This document shows positions 12,318 to 33,775 of a DNA stretch of 64,000 bases, piece after piece. The stretch spans positions 10,536,501 through 10,600,500 of the forward strand of contig NC_080560.1 in the NCBI RefSeq assembly GCF_030253575.1. The letters run 5' to 3'. Made by a program: the position numbers and the translations under genes. The stretch is from Rhododendron vialii (lineage: Eukaryota > Streptophyta > Magnoliopsida > Ericales > Ericaceae). The number at the start of each line of letters is the position of its first letter. The first letter of the stretch is position 1. Under the pieces are notes generated by a model that had not been told where the DNA came from, searched no databases, and saw only the letters and a program-made list of their open reading frames with translations.

Positions 12318-12349
<32 letters not shown>
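12318..12349 (+). repeat. (CT)n leader tract
   Basis: A pyrimidine microsatellite immediately after the TATA box, probably at or near the transcription start; a second short CT tract is at 12531-12551 between the first two snoRNAs. Confidence 0.9.
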
Positions 12350-12351
<2 letters not shown>

Positions 12352-12454
12352 TCGTCCATCTCTCAAGATCTCACTGAACCTCACAATTTTCTGGATTTCT
12401 TTCTAATAGCGTTGATTTTTGTTGTGTTTCGTATTCGTATGTATTGAGAGGATG

Positions 12455-12535
12455 AAGATGATGATTTTGATAGAGGGTGATGATCGATTTCACATGATCA
12501 AAATTTCTCATCGCTACGTTCTTTCTGATCCACTC
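12455..12535 (+). ncRNA. Box C/D snoRNA guiding 5.8S rRNA Am47 (snoR9-like)
   Basis: Box C ATGATGA is at 12458-12464 and box D CTGA at 12525-12528; an internal GTGATGA at 12477-12483 may be C' or an alternative C box. The 13 nt before box D, TCGCTACGTTCTT (12511-12523), are exactly complementary to AAGAACGTAGCGA of plant 5.8S rRNA. By the fifth-nucleotide rule the target is the A in GAAGAACG, which counts to position 47 in the Arabidopsis 5.8S sequence as I recall it, a known 2'-O-methylated site. It would act in the nucleolus with fibrillarin. The 5' boundary is uncertain because two C-box candidates exist. Confidence 0.82.
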
Positions 12536-12650
12536 TCTCTCTCTCTCTCCAAACAGTTTTCGGATTTCTTTTCTGTTTACTGATATTTTTGCTTGTTTGG
12601 TGTTGAATATCTTGTTTCGATTTTTCCAAGTTAATCGGTGAGATGCATCA

Positions 12651-12748
12651 AGAAAAGATGATGAAATCAGAAAATCTTAGGACACCTTCTGACACAGTTA
12701 TGACAATGGCTGTGTATGAGAAAAGATTTTACTGTTTCTGATTTTATT
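12651..12748 (+). ncRNA. Box C/D snoRNA with a D' guide for 25S rRNA (AGGUGUCCUAAGAU)
   Basis: Box C ATGATGA at 12658-12664 and box D CTGA at 12738-12741 are flanked by AAAA and TTTT, which can form the terminal stem. D' CTGA is at 12689-12692. The 14 nt ATCTTAGGACACCT at 12674-12687 are the exact complement of AGGTGTCCTAAGAT, a conserved stretch of plant 25S rRNA. The fifth nucleotide upstream of D' is A12684, which pairs with the U of AGGU, predicting 2'-O-methylation there. I found no rRNA match for the sequence before box D. The size, about 98 nt, is typical of the class. Confidence 0.8.
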
Positions 12749-13276
12749 ATGATGTTTCTAGTTTCTTATTTAACCTTGAAATCAGAGTAAAATGTTCTAT
12801 ACGTTTTTAGTAGATTTTTTTTTTTTTATACTTGCTTTCAAAATTTTATGGAATTAACTCCTATTTCGTTAAGATTCTTATTTTTTAAATTTTTTTTTTG
12901 AGATAAATTATTCTCTCACGACGTTATATTTATACTTTATTCTTGCAATTTTTTGGTATTTTTGTTAAACTGAAATTATGTTTCTGGGTTTTTTTATTCG
13001 TCTGGAAGAGATTTTACTCTAGAAAGTAAAAAAAAATTACTGATCAAAGGCAAAAAAGAAGAAGAAGTTAATTAAAATACTAATGAAAACCAATCAATGG
13101 TATTTTCTTCTTTGGTACAGTCGTATGATTTTACCTACACAAGTCTATATTTTAATACTATCTTTTTTATTCCACCATCGAGGTGAATAATTAAATTTCG
13201 GAAAAAATGACAAAAATCTAAACTAATAATTACTAAAAATGAAACATACTGGACCGAAAAATTAAGATGAATAATT

Positions 13277-13371
13277 GAGGGAAGAATGATGAAAATCGTA
13301 AGCAAGAACGCAGCATCTTTAATTGGGTGCGATGAGCGGTTTTTTCCACGCGAGATTTCTGACTCTCCTCA
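13277..13371 (+). ncRNA. Box C/D snoRNA with a guide for 25S rRNA (AAAUCUCGUGUGGAA)
   Basis: Box C ATGATGA is at 13286-13292 and box D CTGA at 13359-13362. GAGGGAAG before box C can pair with CTCTCCTC after box D as a terminal stem. The 15 nt TTCCACGCGAGATTT (13344-13358) before box D pair with AAATCTCGTGTGGAA of plant 25S rRNA, with one G:U wobble at G13350. The fifth nucleotide, G13354, pairs with the C in AAAUCUCG, the predicted methylation site. GCGATGA at 13330 may be box C'. The target lies about 30 nt downstream of that of the preceding snoRNA. Confidence 0.75.
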
Positions 13372-13520
13372 TGTGGGATTCATTCTAGGTTCGGTATGGA
13401 TGATTTGAGTCATTCAAATATTTTTTTTAAAAAATCTGAGTGGGCCATGCGAGAATTGACTTAATTCGATACGTATAATCCGTTGGTTGGCCATTCACAG
13501 TTCACACCACACCATGTGAT

Positions 13521-13600
13521 GCCTTTTCTCATGAACGCTACTGTAAACTTTGGCAAAATGCCTTTTCTCATGAACGCTACTGTAAACTTTGGCAAAATAC
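13521..13600. repeat. Two-copy tandem repeat, period 39 bp
   Basis: GCCTTTTCTCATGAACGCTA and the following CTGTAAACTTTGGCAAAAT occur twice, starting at 13521 and 13560, essentially unchanged. It lies just downstream of the third snoRNA and could be a recent slip duplication. Confidence 0.92.
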
Positions 13601-13927
13601 TTTATTAAAAATATATAATAGTAGGTCAAAAAATTGTATACTCTGTTCCTCTAAGGCCAAACCTTCTTAAAAAATAAGTGTTTGTTTTGAAACTTCTCAA
13701 AGAAAAATAAAAAGGGTGATTCTATAAAATCCAAATAAAAAGTTTATTTCATATTTTTAAACTCAAAAATAATAAAATGAAAAAAAAATTAATTTTTTTT
13801 GCACTGTATTAAAAATTTCAATGAGATTTATCAAACAAGATCTATATTGATAAGAAAATTATTTTGCTTTACGCACATGATTTTTGAGCTTGAAATTGCT
13901 TTTTTTTGAAAATAAGGAGTTGTGCTA

Positions 13928-14105
13928 TGAGTAATGGGTGCCGAGGAGGGGAATCGTACCGACGGCCGCGCAGGGCCGTCTCCGGCCACCGGACGGCCGA
14001 TCCAAGCCGTCCAAAAATTCTAAAAAAAAAAATCAAGGGGGCCTGCGCGAGAATCAATGGCATCCGAGGTGTATAGGATGCTTGATCCGAGCACCCCTTT
14101 TTCGT
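13928..14105. mobile_element. GC-rich TIR element, family F2, partial copy
   Basis: The core GACGGCCGCGCAGGGCCGTC with GGACGGCCGATCC and TGCTTGATCCGAGCACCC matches the left half of the complete element at 50848-51165, but the mirrored right arm is missing, so this is a truncated copy. Confidence 0.7.
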
Positions 14106-14169
14106 GTGAGTTCTATTTAAGTTTAAGTTTAAGTTAAGGTCACAAGAACTTAGTAGCTAAGTTGAAGTC

Positions 14170-14396
14170 TTAGGCATGTGAATTCTTTTTTTAAGGGCAT
14201 GTGAATTCTGACCAACAAGAGGTGAATTTTGTTTTTAGGGCGTGTGAATTCTGTCAAATAGAGGAGATAAATTATGTTTTTAGGGCGTGTAAATTCTATC
14301 CAACATGGGTGAATTCTATTTTTAAGGCAAGTGAATTCTTTCTAACAGAGGGAGTGAATTGTGTTTTAGGGCATGTGAATTCATTTGGGTGAATTC
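14170..14396 (+). repeat. Degenerate tandem array, about 45-bp unit, 5-6 copies
   Basis: Units begin with GGGCATGTGAATTCT or variants (GGCGTGTGAATTCT, GGCGTGTAAATTCT, GGCAAGTGAATTCT) and end in a TTTTTAG-like sequence. In one frame the units read as a repeating peptide related to VNFVFRACEF because 45 is divisible by three; there is no sign that it is a gene. Confidence 0.75.
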
Positions 14397-14814
14397 ACAC
14401 ACAAATGAAGAATACATACCATTAAATCCAAAATTCTTTCCAACAAAGGTAGTTTTTGCAAAAATTTCGGCAAAATCTCCCCAGTTTTTGGTCCTAGCCC
14501 GACGTCTCGCGTCTCTGTCAATACAACAATAATAACAACAGAAACAACATTAGGTTACGCACAAACCCATGTTGGACATTTCTCATTCTAAATCACCATT
14601 CATAAGCCACATTCATATCCAAAATTTGTTGCCAAGTTATCCATTCACAACAAAAACCATTAAACCAAATGCTATAACAAAAACTCTCTACTAGTATAGG
14701 TGACCAAATGAATTATATCTCCATTTTATTACAGGTGACCAAATGCTATCACAAAAATCATAAAACCAAATGAATTACTAGACTTGACATTAAGGTAAGC
14801 AACTATCCTGCTTC

Positions 14815-16756
14815 TCCATCTTTTCGGAGCAACAACCGTGGCCAATTTTTGAAGATGAAACAGTAACCATTTCCTTGTGCTTTCAGCTGCTGCTCTATCC
14901 TTTCTTTGTCCTCCTTCAGCACCACTTTCTCTTGAATTGTCGAAGCAAAAATCCCACACGTCATGGTCTTGAATACCAAATCATTAGAGTTTTCAATATA
15001 TGAACACCATACGAGAATGGCGAATCAATTTCAAAAATGATCATATATGAAGCATTTCACTTCTCAGATTCCACACATAACCCCCCAAAACTATTGAAAG
15101 ATATATGAACCCCTGCAAGTAGTCTTCTTACCAAAACCACCAGCGCACATCCCCAACCACTAAAGAAAACTGTTTATTGTATCATGGCTATGCTATCCTC
15201 AAATACCTATGAGCCATCGTAAAAGGTTAAGCAAATTGTGTGTCAAAACAAGTTCTTAGTGGTAATCATACATTTGGTAGGCAAAACTATTTATTTTGAA
15301 CATGACAATAAGAGCCAACATTGCCGTCATAAAAGAAGAAAAGGAAAAAGAGCCACAAATTCTTACTGATGCATTTAACATAACAGACAACTCTGTCTAT
15401 TTTCCCTTTTGATGGTAAGTTTCAACTATGCACTCTTCATGCCATTTAAACCAAACAAATTCTTTTCAGATCACAAAGTAGAGATATATGGAGTTTCATC
15501 ATTAATTATTTAATTCTCAAGTTTATCGATGCAAGCAACACGAAGCTTTGAAGAACTGCGATAAGAGAAGGCTGAGAAGCACAGTGCCCTAATTACAAAA
15601 TGTAACCGAATACCTTTTCTTTGGGCATTCTTTCTCTATGCAATCCTCATCTTGTAGCATTGGCTCAGTAAGTGAAAAATCAGCTTGTACATCAGCACTG
15701 TCACAAAACAAGCAATCACATCACATCACAAGAAAGAAACATTTGCTTTGTTTGGTTGGGAGTTTAGTTTAGTTTAGTTTTGGTAGTGGGTGAAGAGAAA
15801 AATAGAGTAATAATTAAAAATAGAGGTAATGCTTGAAGAGAGATAGAGAGAGATGAGAAAGTAATAATTGGAAAAATAGGGTAATGATTAAAAACTAAAC
15901 TAAAACTAAAACTAAAAGGTTAACCGAACAAAGCCAGTTATGGATGACAAAAAGGTATTTCAACTCCATTTTTGAATATATCCATATCTCCTTATCTTAC
16001 AACACATCCATCTTAATATCCTTGTTTCAACTACACTCATTTTTCCATAAAGCATCGCTGGCCCAATGCCTTGAATCAACATGAAGGTGGGATTGAAAAA
16101 GAACCGGTTGAAGTACAAACTCCAACTGCTATTTCTTATACTGCAGCTACGGCCTACAATTGATGATCAATCTACTCCTTTGATCTAGTCTAATAGTTTT
16201 CCCAGTAGCCGGTAGAGTCTAATGTACTATAGCCGAAAGACATTAAGCTAGTCAAGGTGTTCACTACTTTAAACACAAAAAACAGGAAGGAAAGAAAAAA
16301 GGATGCAATTTTTTGTTGTACATGCCAATAAACACTTGGAAATGACAAGTTCCACTTTATGGCCTTCGAATATTACCTTCAAACACATTCGGGCTTCACT
16401 TCCAATGAATTTCTACCTTCAGTCCCTTTTCATTCCTGACTTCAATTTTGATGGACGAATATATAGAATATCTACCAAAAAAAGTAAGTCAACAGATGAC
16501 ATACAATGTGACAAAAGCTAAACATAAGAATTATGCACAATTTTATATTTCCTTGGGACAATTGTTAAGTTACGAAACACTGACTTCAAGAAAGTAACAA
16601 AAAAGTAACAGAAACCATGATAATGAACACAGTGGGCACTTAACTGGAATTACACAGTCAAGTAGGGATTTGGTTGTTGGCCCAAAACAAACTGGAGTTC
16701 ACCACCCGTAGCATCTAATGTTAGGTCCTCTTTTGTCTTTCGTCGGTTTCTCATTG
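14815..16756 (-). other. Possible remnant or unassigned gene: exon-like segments on the minus strand
   Basis: Three segments look more like coding sequence than their surroundings. 15697-15614 is bounded by TGACAG and AG/GTATTC and reads as 27 codons rich in acidic residues ending ECPKKR. 14985-14815 contains QEKVVLKEDKERIEQQLKA, a coiled-coil stretch resembling the zipper of plant class IVc bHLH proteins. 16756-16658 reads MRNRRKTKEDLTLDATGG and on to a TAA. I find no bHLH basic region between them and the phases do not obviously chain, so this may be a decayed or nested gene, or chance. Confidence 0.27.
15745..15934. mobile_element. Small TIR MITE (GCTTTGTTTGGTT ends)
   Basis: The left end GCTTTGTTTGGTTGGGAGTT plus TAGTTTAGTTT is mirrored by AAACTAAAACTAAAA and GGTTAACCGAACAAAGC on the right. 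The size of about 190 bp and the lack of coding fit a non-autonomous DNA transposon, possibly hAT-derived; no target duplication was resolved. Confidence 0.65.
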
Positions 16757-17223
16757 CAGTGAGTTCTTCAATGTGGATTTACCAACAGAGACAAAAAATA
16801 AAATAAGTGACATGTCAAACATGTTTGGATTATACACAATGCCAATTGAAGCAATTCATCAAATTGGTATATCAGTTTGACCCATAAGGGCACAAATTGC
16901 ATAGGTGGACTATACGTTCGACTGTAGTGAAGCATACAAAGAGAGAATAAAGAACCATTGAATTATGGGTCTAGGAAGACTAATACAATCCATAAGGGCA
17001 CAAATTGCATAGCTGGAGTATACATTCAACCATAGCGAGCATACAAAGAGAGAATGAGAACAATAAGCCTAGTTGTGATTGTCATGGCATCATTGAACTG
17101 TTCTGGTTATGAATTCTCCCAACATCCTCAAACCCTTTTCTCTCAATATACTAACGCCTATGAGAACCTTTATAAAGTCGTATACGAACGTAGATGGGTA
17201 ATTACAGAAGAGCATAACAGGAA

Positions 17224-17521
17224 AAGAAACTGGAATTGGTGCCGTAAAGCAATAAACAACTGTGATTGTCAGGATCAAATGACCATATCCTTTCTAATAT
17301 AACTACTTGGGCCATATGAAGCAATTGAAACCACAAAAATATGGGAGCGTTGAGGAAATAATCGCTATTACTTGCAAGTATTTGAACTTCTTAGTTTTAA
17401 TCGAGGAAAAGAGGGAGGAATGTTATACTCTATTGTGTTTTTTTCTTTTATATATCGTCTAAGAAACTGGAATTGGTGCTGTAAAGCAATAAACAACTGT
17501 GATTGTCAAGATCAAATGACC
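17224..17521. repeat. Direct repeat, 60-bp unit spaced 237 bp
   Basis: The block from AAGAAACTGGAATTGGTGC through AAACAACTGTGATTGTCA to CAAATGACC occurs at 17224-17284 and 17461-17521 with two substitutions. Confidence 0.9.
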
Positions 17522-19384
17522 TGTTACCTTTACAGAGAGAGAGAGACAGAGACAGAGGGAGAGAGATTCAGTTGTGGCCAAAGGAATTTTTATAGTTTGT
17601 AGTTGAATTTTCTGGGGAGGGGGGTGTCTTGTTGTTTTGTAGCGTTTTATTTGGAGCTGTTGTATGGTGCTGCCGGTTGGTATTAGAACTCGAAAGAGGT
17701 GTAAGGTAGGGCTGTTATTAGTTGCAAGGGATAGAGGCATTTGTGGAAAGCAAAAAGGAGGAAACATCTTCCTACATCTAAAAGTAGTATAGATAAGCAT
17801 TCCCTTCACAAATTGAATTTGAAGCACCAGGGAACACTAATCAATGGACTATAAATGTTCAAAAATGTTTCTTCGTCTACATCTCAAGACGCATGAGATC
17901 TTGTACCACTTACCAATGAGGCCCTATCAATTCCTAATCCACAGAAGCAAACAATTATATATAGACACTAATGCAATTACACTCGCTCTTCATAGAAAAA
18001 ACTTAGGATTCGCGCCCGTGTAAATCAATGTGAGAGGGTCTTTTCCTATCAGATAGGAGGGGCTGTTGTACAAAGTATACTTCTAAGTATGATTAATGTA
18101 AGACGTGTAATTGAAGATGATTTTAGGCAAGTAACCGCACTGACGGAAGAAGAAAATATTGATGCCCTTTCCAATGACAGAACTAGAGGGAAAGAGAGTG
18201 ACTATCTGGCTGTCTATAAAATTGTATCAGTCACAAATGCATATCGTACACACACAAAAATGGAAACAAAATCAGTTTTCCCTAACTTCCTAACTGAATG
18301 GGGACAAGGTTTCAACATCTCTACTACTTGGCTATACAAGTCGTATAATGGGTTATGATTTCAAAGACTACGACCTTCAGAAACTACCAGATTTCAACAT
18401 CAATTCTAGAATAGCTTATTTCAACAACACAAATTTTTTATTTCAACAAATACAAGATCGAACACAAAATATCAGATTTCAACAAAAATGGGCAGTAAAA
18501 AAAAAAATATTTCAACAAATACAAGATCTGACACAAAAGATTAGATTTCAACGAAGAATGGGCAATAAAAAAAATTATTTCTTAAAAACAGGAAATAAAT
18601 TTTTACCCAAACTCAAATATTGGGTTGAGGTCGGCGAGATGGGCTGCGGATCTGGATCGAAGGCGTTGCTGATGGGGGCGGGGCCGTTGGTGTTGCTGGT
18701 GGGGGCGGCGCCGAGAAGGTCCTAATTAAACCTAGCGACGATTCAAACGAATTTGATACTCACCTCGGTCGGGGGCTCTGGACTTAACCTATCAATAGAA
18801 GGATAGGCTAAAGGCTTCACAGGAAAGTGTTCTCCATCAAAGGATCATGGTCCATTCCATCACTGATTTTTCAAGACTAGACTGCTTTCTTTATTCGGTT
18901 CCCCTCTCGATCTCTTCCTAGCAACATCCGCCTTCTTGCTGTCTCACTCAATCTCGCAAGGTCGGGGTGGATGTAAGGTGTGACGAAGGAAGAGCAGAGG
19001 GCAGGGACAAAAGAGAAGAGAAGAGAAGAGATGGAGATGGAGATGGATGGTTGAACGTGGGTGGAAAGAGATGAACGCGGAAGATGGAGACAAAGGAGTT
19101 GTAAAGATGAGATGTAAAGAATAAAATTATTAACCATGGTTAGAGGGAGTGCGGGTAAAGGGGGTTTTTTTTTTCCACTAATGATCGGTTCTTTCGGTAG
19201 GAAGTTTTTTTGTTATGCGTTGGTTATACATTTTAATGGTTTTATTATGCTTCAACTGGTTTTGTCATGCCATTTTTTACGGTATTCCCAAAACAGAGGA
19301 GACACCGAAGCGCTATCCCTATATTTTATATCCGGAGTGTTTGAAAACAAAATTAAAAGTGGACGGAGCATCGTGGGAATAGAA

Positions 19385-19530
19385 ATGCTACGGACAAAGA
19401 AAATTTACCTCGAAAAGATCAATTAATGGTTGAGATTCACTGTGATGTGTGTGATACAATCATCAAAGTGATTCTCAACCATTGATTGCTATTTTCGGAG
19501 TACTTTCGGGATAAGTTTTCTTTGTACCTA
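19385..19530. mobile_element. Foldback MITE with TAATGGTTGAGATTCAC arms
   Basis: TGCTACGGACAAAGAAAAT and AATTAATGGTTGAGATTCAC are mirrored by GTGATTCTCAACCATTGATT and AGTTTTCTTTGTACC. Arms are about 60 bp and the loop about 20 bp. Confidence 0.7.
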
Positions 19531-19863
19531 ACATTCCCCTCGTAGAAAAGCTTGGATTTCCTAGAGAAAATCCCAGCCTTCACAATGGATGGTAGAATAC
19601 TGGATGGGATCTGAACCCAAAAAAGAGAACGGTTTTACTATTGTCAGTCTACTAGGCTGACGATAAACATACTAGAAGACAAGAAAAATACGTATTTTTA
19701 TGTACTTTTTAAATCTTTTAATATATATTCACAACATCACTATTGTTAACCCATTGGGTTGATTTTAGAAATTTCCAAAAGGGAAACCCAGCTGTTCGAC
19801 GTTTTCAGGTTTCCCCTGGTAATGATGCATCATTGAAAAACGAATGGGTTTCCCTGGTAATCT

Positions 19864-19906
<43 letters not shown>
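19864..19906. repeat. (CT)n microsatellite
   Basis: About 21 CT units, followed by a further CT-rich tract to 19940. A similar tract is at 20391-20434. Confidence 0.95.
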
Positions 19907-20389
19907 AATCTACACTGCTCCATTTCTCTCTCTCTCTCTTGGATTTACTCCGACGAAATCCACCCCTCTCATAGTGTCACCGGCGACGAAATCCACCGTA
20001 GTCTCGAATCTCCTCCAAGGTCTCGACGTCAAGAACCACAATGAAAAGTTGCGTGGAAGGTAAAAAACTTTACTTTGATCTATAATTTTGGGGTAATGGG
20101 TCTATTGGGATTTTGGGTCTATCTGGATTTTTTGAAGTTTTCGAATGAATTTTGGGTCTTCTGTCTCCGAAATTCGATAGAACAGGGCCTAAAAAGAGTA
20201 CATAGAATTACTCCATCGTTTTTAGAACAGTTGGTCCACCTCTTTTTCATTGTTTGTCCACTACACATGACAATACATTAATTGTGGCCATTGTTTTTAA
20301 AGCTTTGGTTTATGGTACCTTCTCAAAGACACTACTTTGGTGGCTTTAAGGTAGAGCGGCGGCTGCATCCTCCTCCTATTTTAAATTTA

Positions 20390-20390
<1 letters not shown>

Positions 20391-20434
<44 letters not shown>
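20391..20434. repeat. (CT)n microsatellite
   Basis: About 22 CT units; no gene is apparent on either side. Confidence 0.95.
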
Positions 20435-20438
<4 letters not shown>

Positions 20439-21239
20439 GCAGCTAAGATCATGTGAATTTGTTGGTTCACAAAAGATTCCTTCTCCCACTTTTAGAAGAC
20501 TCAGAAAGAAACTAGAGGAATATGAGGCATTCTAGCGAAGGAGCTATTACGGAACGTTATTCTCAAAGTCCATAGCCTTGCCAAGGAAGTTCACTCTTCA
20601 TTGTTGATAGATGCTAAATCCCTGTGCTGTTGACCTTGCCAAACAACTTTAAGTAGAATTCTTCATTCTTTTTTGTAATACTTCGATTATAGGGGCTAAA
20701 TCCCTTTGTTGAGGCATACTAATTGTTGATAGAGGCTAAATCCCTATGCTGAGGTTTCTTTTGCTAACATTGAGCTAGGCTCACATTTATTTGCACCTTC
20801 TAACTCATTCATTCCTTGATCTACATGCATGTAATAGTTAGATTGGTTTTGAGTATAATCATATGTTTGGCTATATGAAAATTGAAGTGAAAACAATTTG
20901 TCTTGCTACAGTTTGTTGTCTGGTTTCTAGCACTTACGAGTAATAGTGTCACAAATCACATGTACCTGAGACTAATCAGGAAGCAATACATTTCGTAGGT
21001 GGGAAATCACCAAATCACTTTGGTTTTGATAGCTAATTTCTTTGTACCTAGTTAACTTTATACTTGGTATTTACTTGAATTCCAGCTAGGTAATTCTCTT
21101 AAGTAATTCTCTCTCGTGCTATCAATAAGTGGATCACATACCACACACTAATGAAACGGGGTGGGTAGTGCTGTAGGTAGGGGCAATTCGCTAGTATAAT
21201 CTTGTTTCTATAGTGATTTATATAAAGTTCGCATATCAT

Positions 21240-22140
21240 TAATTCATGGTATATTCATGTTCAAAACCGATTCATGTTTAGTAGTCATGCAAAATTAGTT
21301 CATAATTCTTGGAAATTTTCATAGTGATTTCCTATAAACTTACCTACCATTATTTTGAAGTTGAATTACATCGATAGTTATGGTACATTGTTCCAGCATT
21401 CATGGTAAATTTAAAATACGGATCAAACTTGAATTCATGATATATTGATCAAAGCATATTTCATGGTTACCAAGAACATACAATAAACATGGCAAATATA
21501 GTACATTGCAAATTGAAAACACGATAAATTTATTACAATGAATATTTCATGGTTACCCGGAACATATAGTGAACATGGCAAATTTAGTACACTGTAAATT
21601 GGAAACATGATAAATTTATTACAATGAATATGATTCTTATGAAATTAGCATTGTAAACTGAGAATTTGAAAAAAATGATAAATTATATATATATATATAT
21701 ATATAGATGGTAACTCTTATACTCAATACACAGACCAATCCACCGGCATAATTCTGATTCTCTTTGTCTCGACCTAGCTTCCCGTTTGACCTTGGTGGGT
21801 GTAGCTCCTGCAAATTAAACAACGTACTCAAGTACAGTATTTTTATTATGAATTATTTATGAAAATTAAACATAAAAATTGAGGCTCAACAATGACAACC
21901 ATTTCATGACTAATTTCTCTAAATCTACCATGTTTATGATGAATTAGTTATTCAAATTAAATATGAAAAATGAGGCTCAATAATGACAACCATTTCACGA
22001 GTAATTTTTGCAAATCTACCATATATTATCATGACATATTTCGGCACAAAATCATTCAAACCACGTATTTAAACTGACCATGTTTAGCATGAATTATTTC
22101 TCCCAATTTACTATGACAACTGAGGCACCACAATGTTTAC
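21240..22140. repeat. Degenerate tandem repeat region downstream of ABCG copy 1
   Basis: TCATGGTTACC...GAACAT...CATGGCAAAT...GATAAATTTATTACAATGAA blocks recur at 21461 and 21547 (period about 86). AATGAGGCTCAATAATGACAACC blocks (in two variants) recur about 21880 and 21975 (period about 93). An (AT)n tract is at 21686-21704. The stretch starts about 480 bp beyond the stop codon of the transporter gene and contains no recognisable gene. Confidence 0.65.
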
Positions 22141-22625
22141 CAATCAACTCACGTGTTAAGATAAACTTCTACCTCCTGCAATGCATTTATAGAGAGGACG
22201 GCGATGGGGGACGGAAGGAGACAGTGATGGGTGATGGAGGGCAGCGGTGGAGAGGATGACGGTGGGATGGTGACTGATTTTCAATTAAAGAGAGATTGTT
22301 AGGTTTTTAAATATTATGTAGGAGATAATGGAAAGGGCTTAAAATAAGGATTGTTATTTGTGTATATCCATAAATAATGGTGGAGGACTTACATGTTTAT
22401 AGGTAACATATATTAAGGGCAAAATTGGGATAATAAAAACTTGAGGATGAAAACATCACCCTAAAAAGTAGATGGGATGAAAGCATAACCCATACTAGAC
22501 TGGAGTATGAATATTTAGGTACCCCTTGTAATATTTATGTACATAGATGCCAATATTTACTTGTTTTTTATGTTGGAATTCAAGTATGATTAGAGATCTT
22601 AACATAGTCAACATTTTTCATACCG

Positions 22626-33019
<10,394 letters not shown>

Positions 33020-33680
33020 TTTCAACTCTTCCAAACTGCCGCAAGCAGCCTACCAAAGAATCACCCAGGAAGGATTTTACAGAGTTTCATGCAAGAACTC
33101 AATTTTCTTGGATTTTGGAGAGGTGAATCGTTGGCCCTCTTGTTGTTCTGCTCCCGGAATTTTCTGCTCAGGAATGTGTGGTCCTCTTGTTTTTCTGCTC
33201 TCGGTATTCTCTGCTCAGGAATCTGTGGTGTTATGCGTGATTTTCTGAGATAAATCTGATTTGTTGAAGTGTGTCTATATTTATACAGTTAGCATCTTGT
33301 TATGCACTAGGTGCCGACAGGGCTGGTAAACTAACCAAGCTACTCGAGTCTGAACTCGTATTCGTTCGTTAAAAACTTGTTTAAGATTTGTTTGTTTATA
33401 ACCAAACTTGAGCATCTTTTTAAAGCACTTTAATATTCCAAGCCAAGTTTGAACAAGCTACTACTCTGTTCGTTCGGCTTATTAAAGCTTCTTAAGTCAT
33501 CAATCAAATCAAGCTTCATTAACTACTAGCTAGGCTCGTTTATCACCCCTTGCTAGCAGGGGAGTGTATTCGTATATTTTTACTCTATGGTTGATGTAAG
33601 GGATGGCGTATGGCAGTTCATTGAGAAAAGTAAGCAAAAATATTTTGAAACATTCGTGTGCCGCGAGTTCATGGGGGTTT
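33020..33680 (-). promoter_or_regulatory. 5' flank of ABCG copy 1, homologous to copy 2 but interrupted
   Basis: The sequence from the start codon to about 33310 aligns with 62857-63140 of copy 2, and homology resumes at about 33560 (GTAAGGGATGGCGTATGGCAG) and runs to about 33680. The segment between, roughly 33312-33560, contains CTCGAGTCTGAACTCG and GTTCGTTAAAAACTTGTTTA and is absent from copy 2, so it looks like an insertion upstream of the TATA box. Confidence 0.65.
33276..33285 (-). promoter_or_regulatory. TATA box of ABCG copy 1
   Basis: TATAAATATA on the minus strand about 260 bp upstream of the start codon. The identical motif with conserved surroundings occurs at the same distance from the start of copy 2. 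Confidence 0.7.
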
Positions 33681-33775
33681 CCATTTCCATGAAAATCAGC
33701 TTAGGCTACAACCTAGTGAATAAAGACAGGCGATAGCACTGCCATGGGTAAATAAAGACGGGCGATAGAACTGCT

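Larger units (their letters stand above)
14400..19380. other. Long intergenic stretch, AT-rich with local repeats
   Basis: Apart from the exon-like segments at 14.8-16.8 kb, I see no supportable gene. Local duplications are present: about 109-bp period at 16882/16991 (CATAAGGGCACAAATTGCAT), a 60-bp block repeated at 17224 and 17461 (AAGAAACTGGAATTGGTGC), and an approximately 85-bp degenerate repeat at 18430-18580 (ATTTCAACAAATACAAGATC). The open frames at 18089-18358 and 18348-18725 are not recognisable proteins. Confidence 0.5.

Noticed and set aside
13277..13371. Possible additional snoRNAs at 12749-13276 and 13371-13520
   Set aside because: Isolated TGATGA or CTGA motifs occur, but none has paired boxes at the right spacing with an rRNA-complementary guide that I could recognise.
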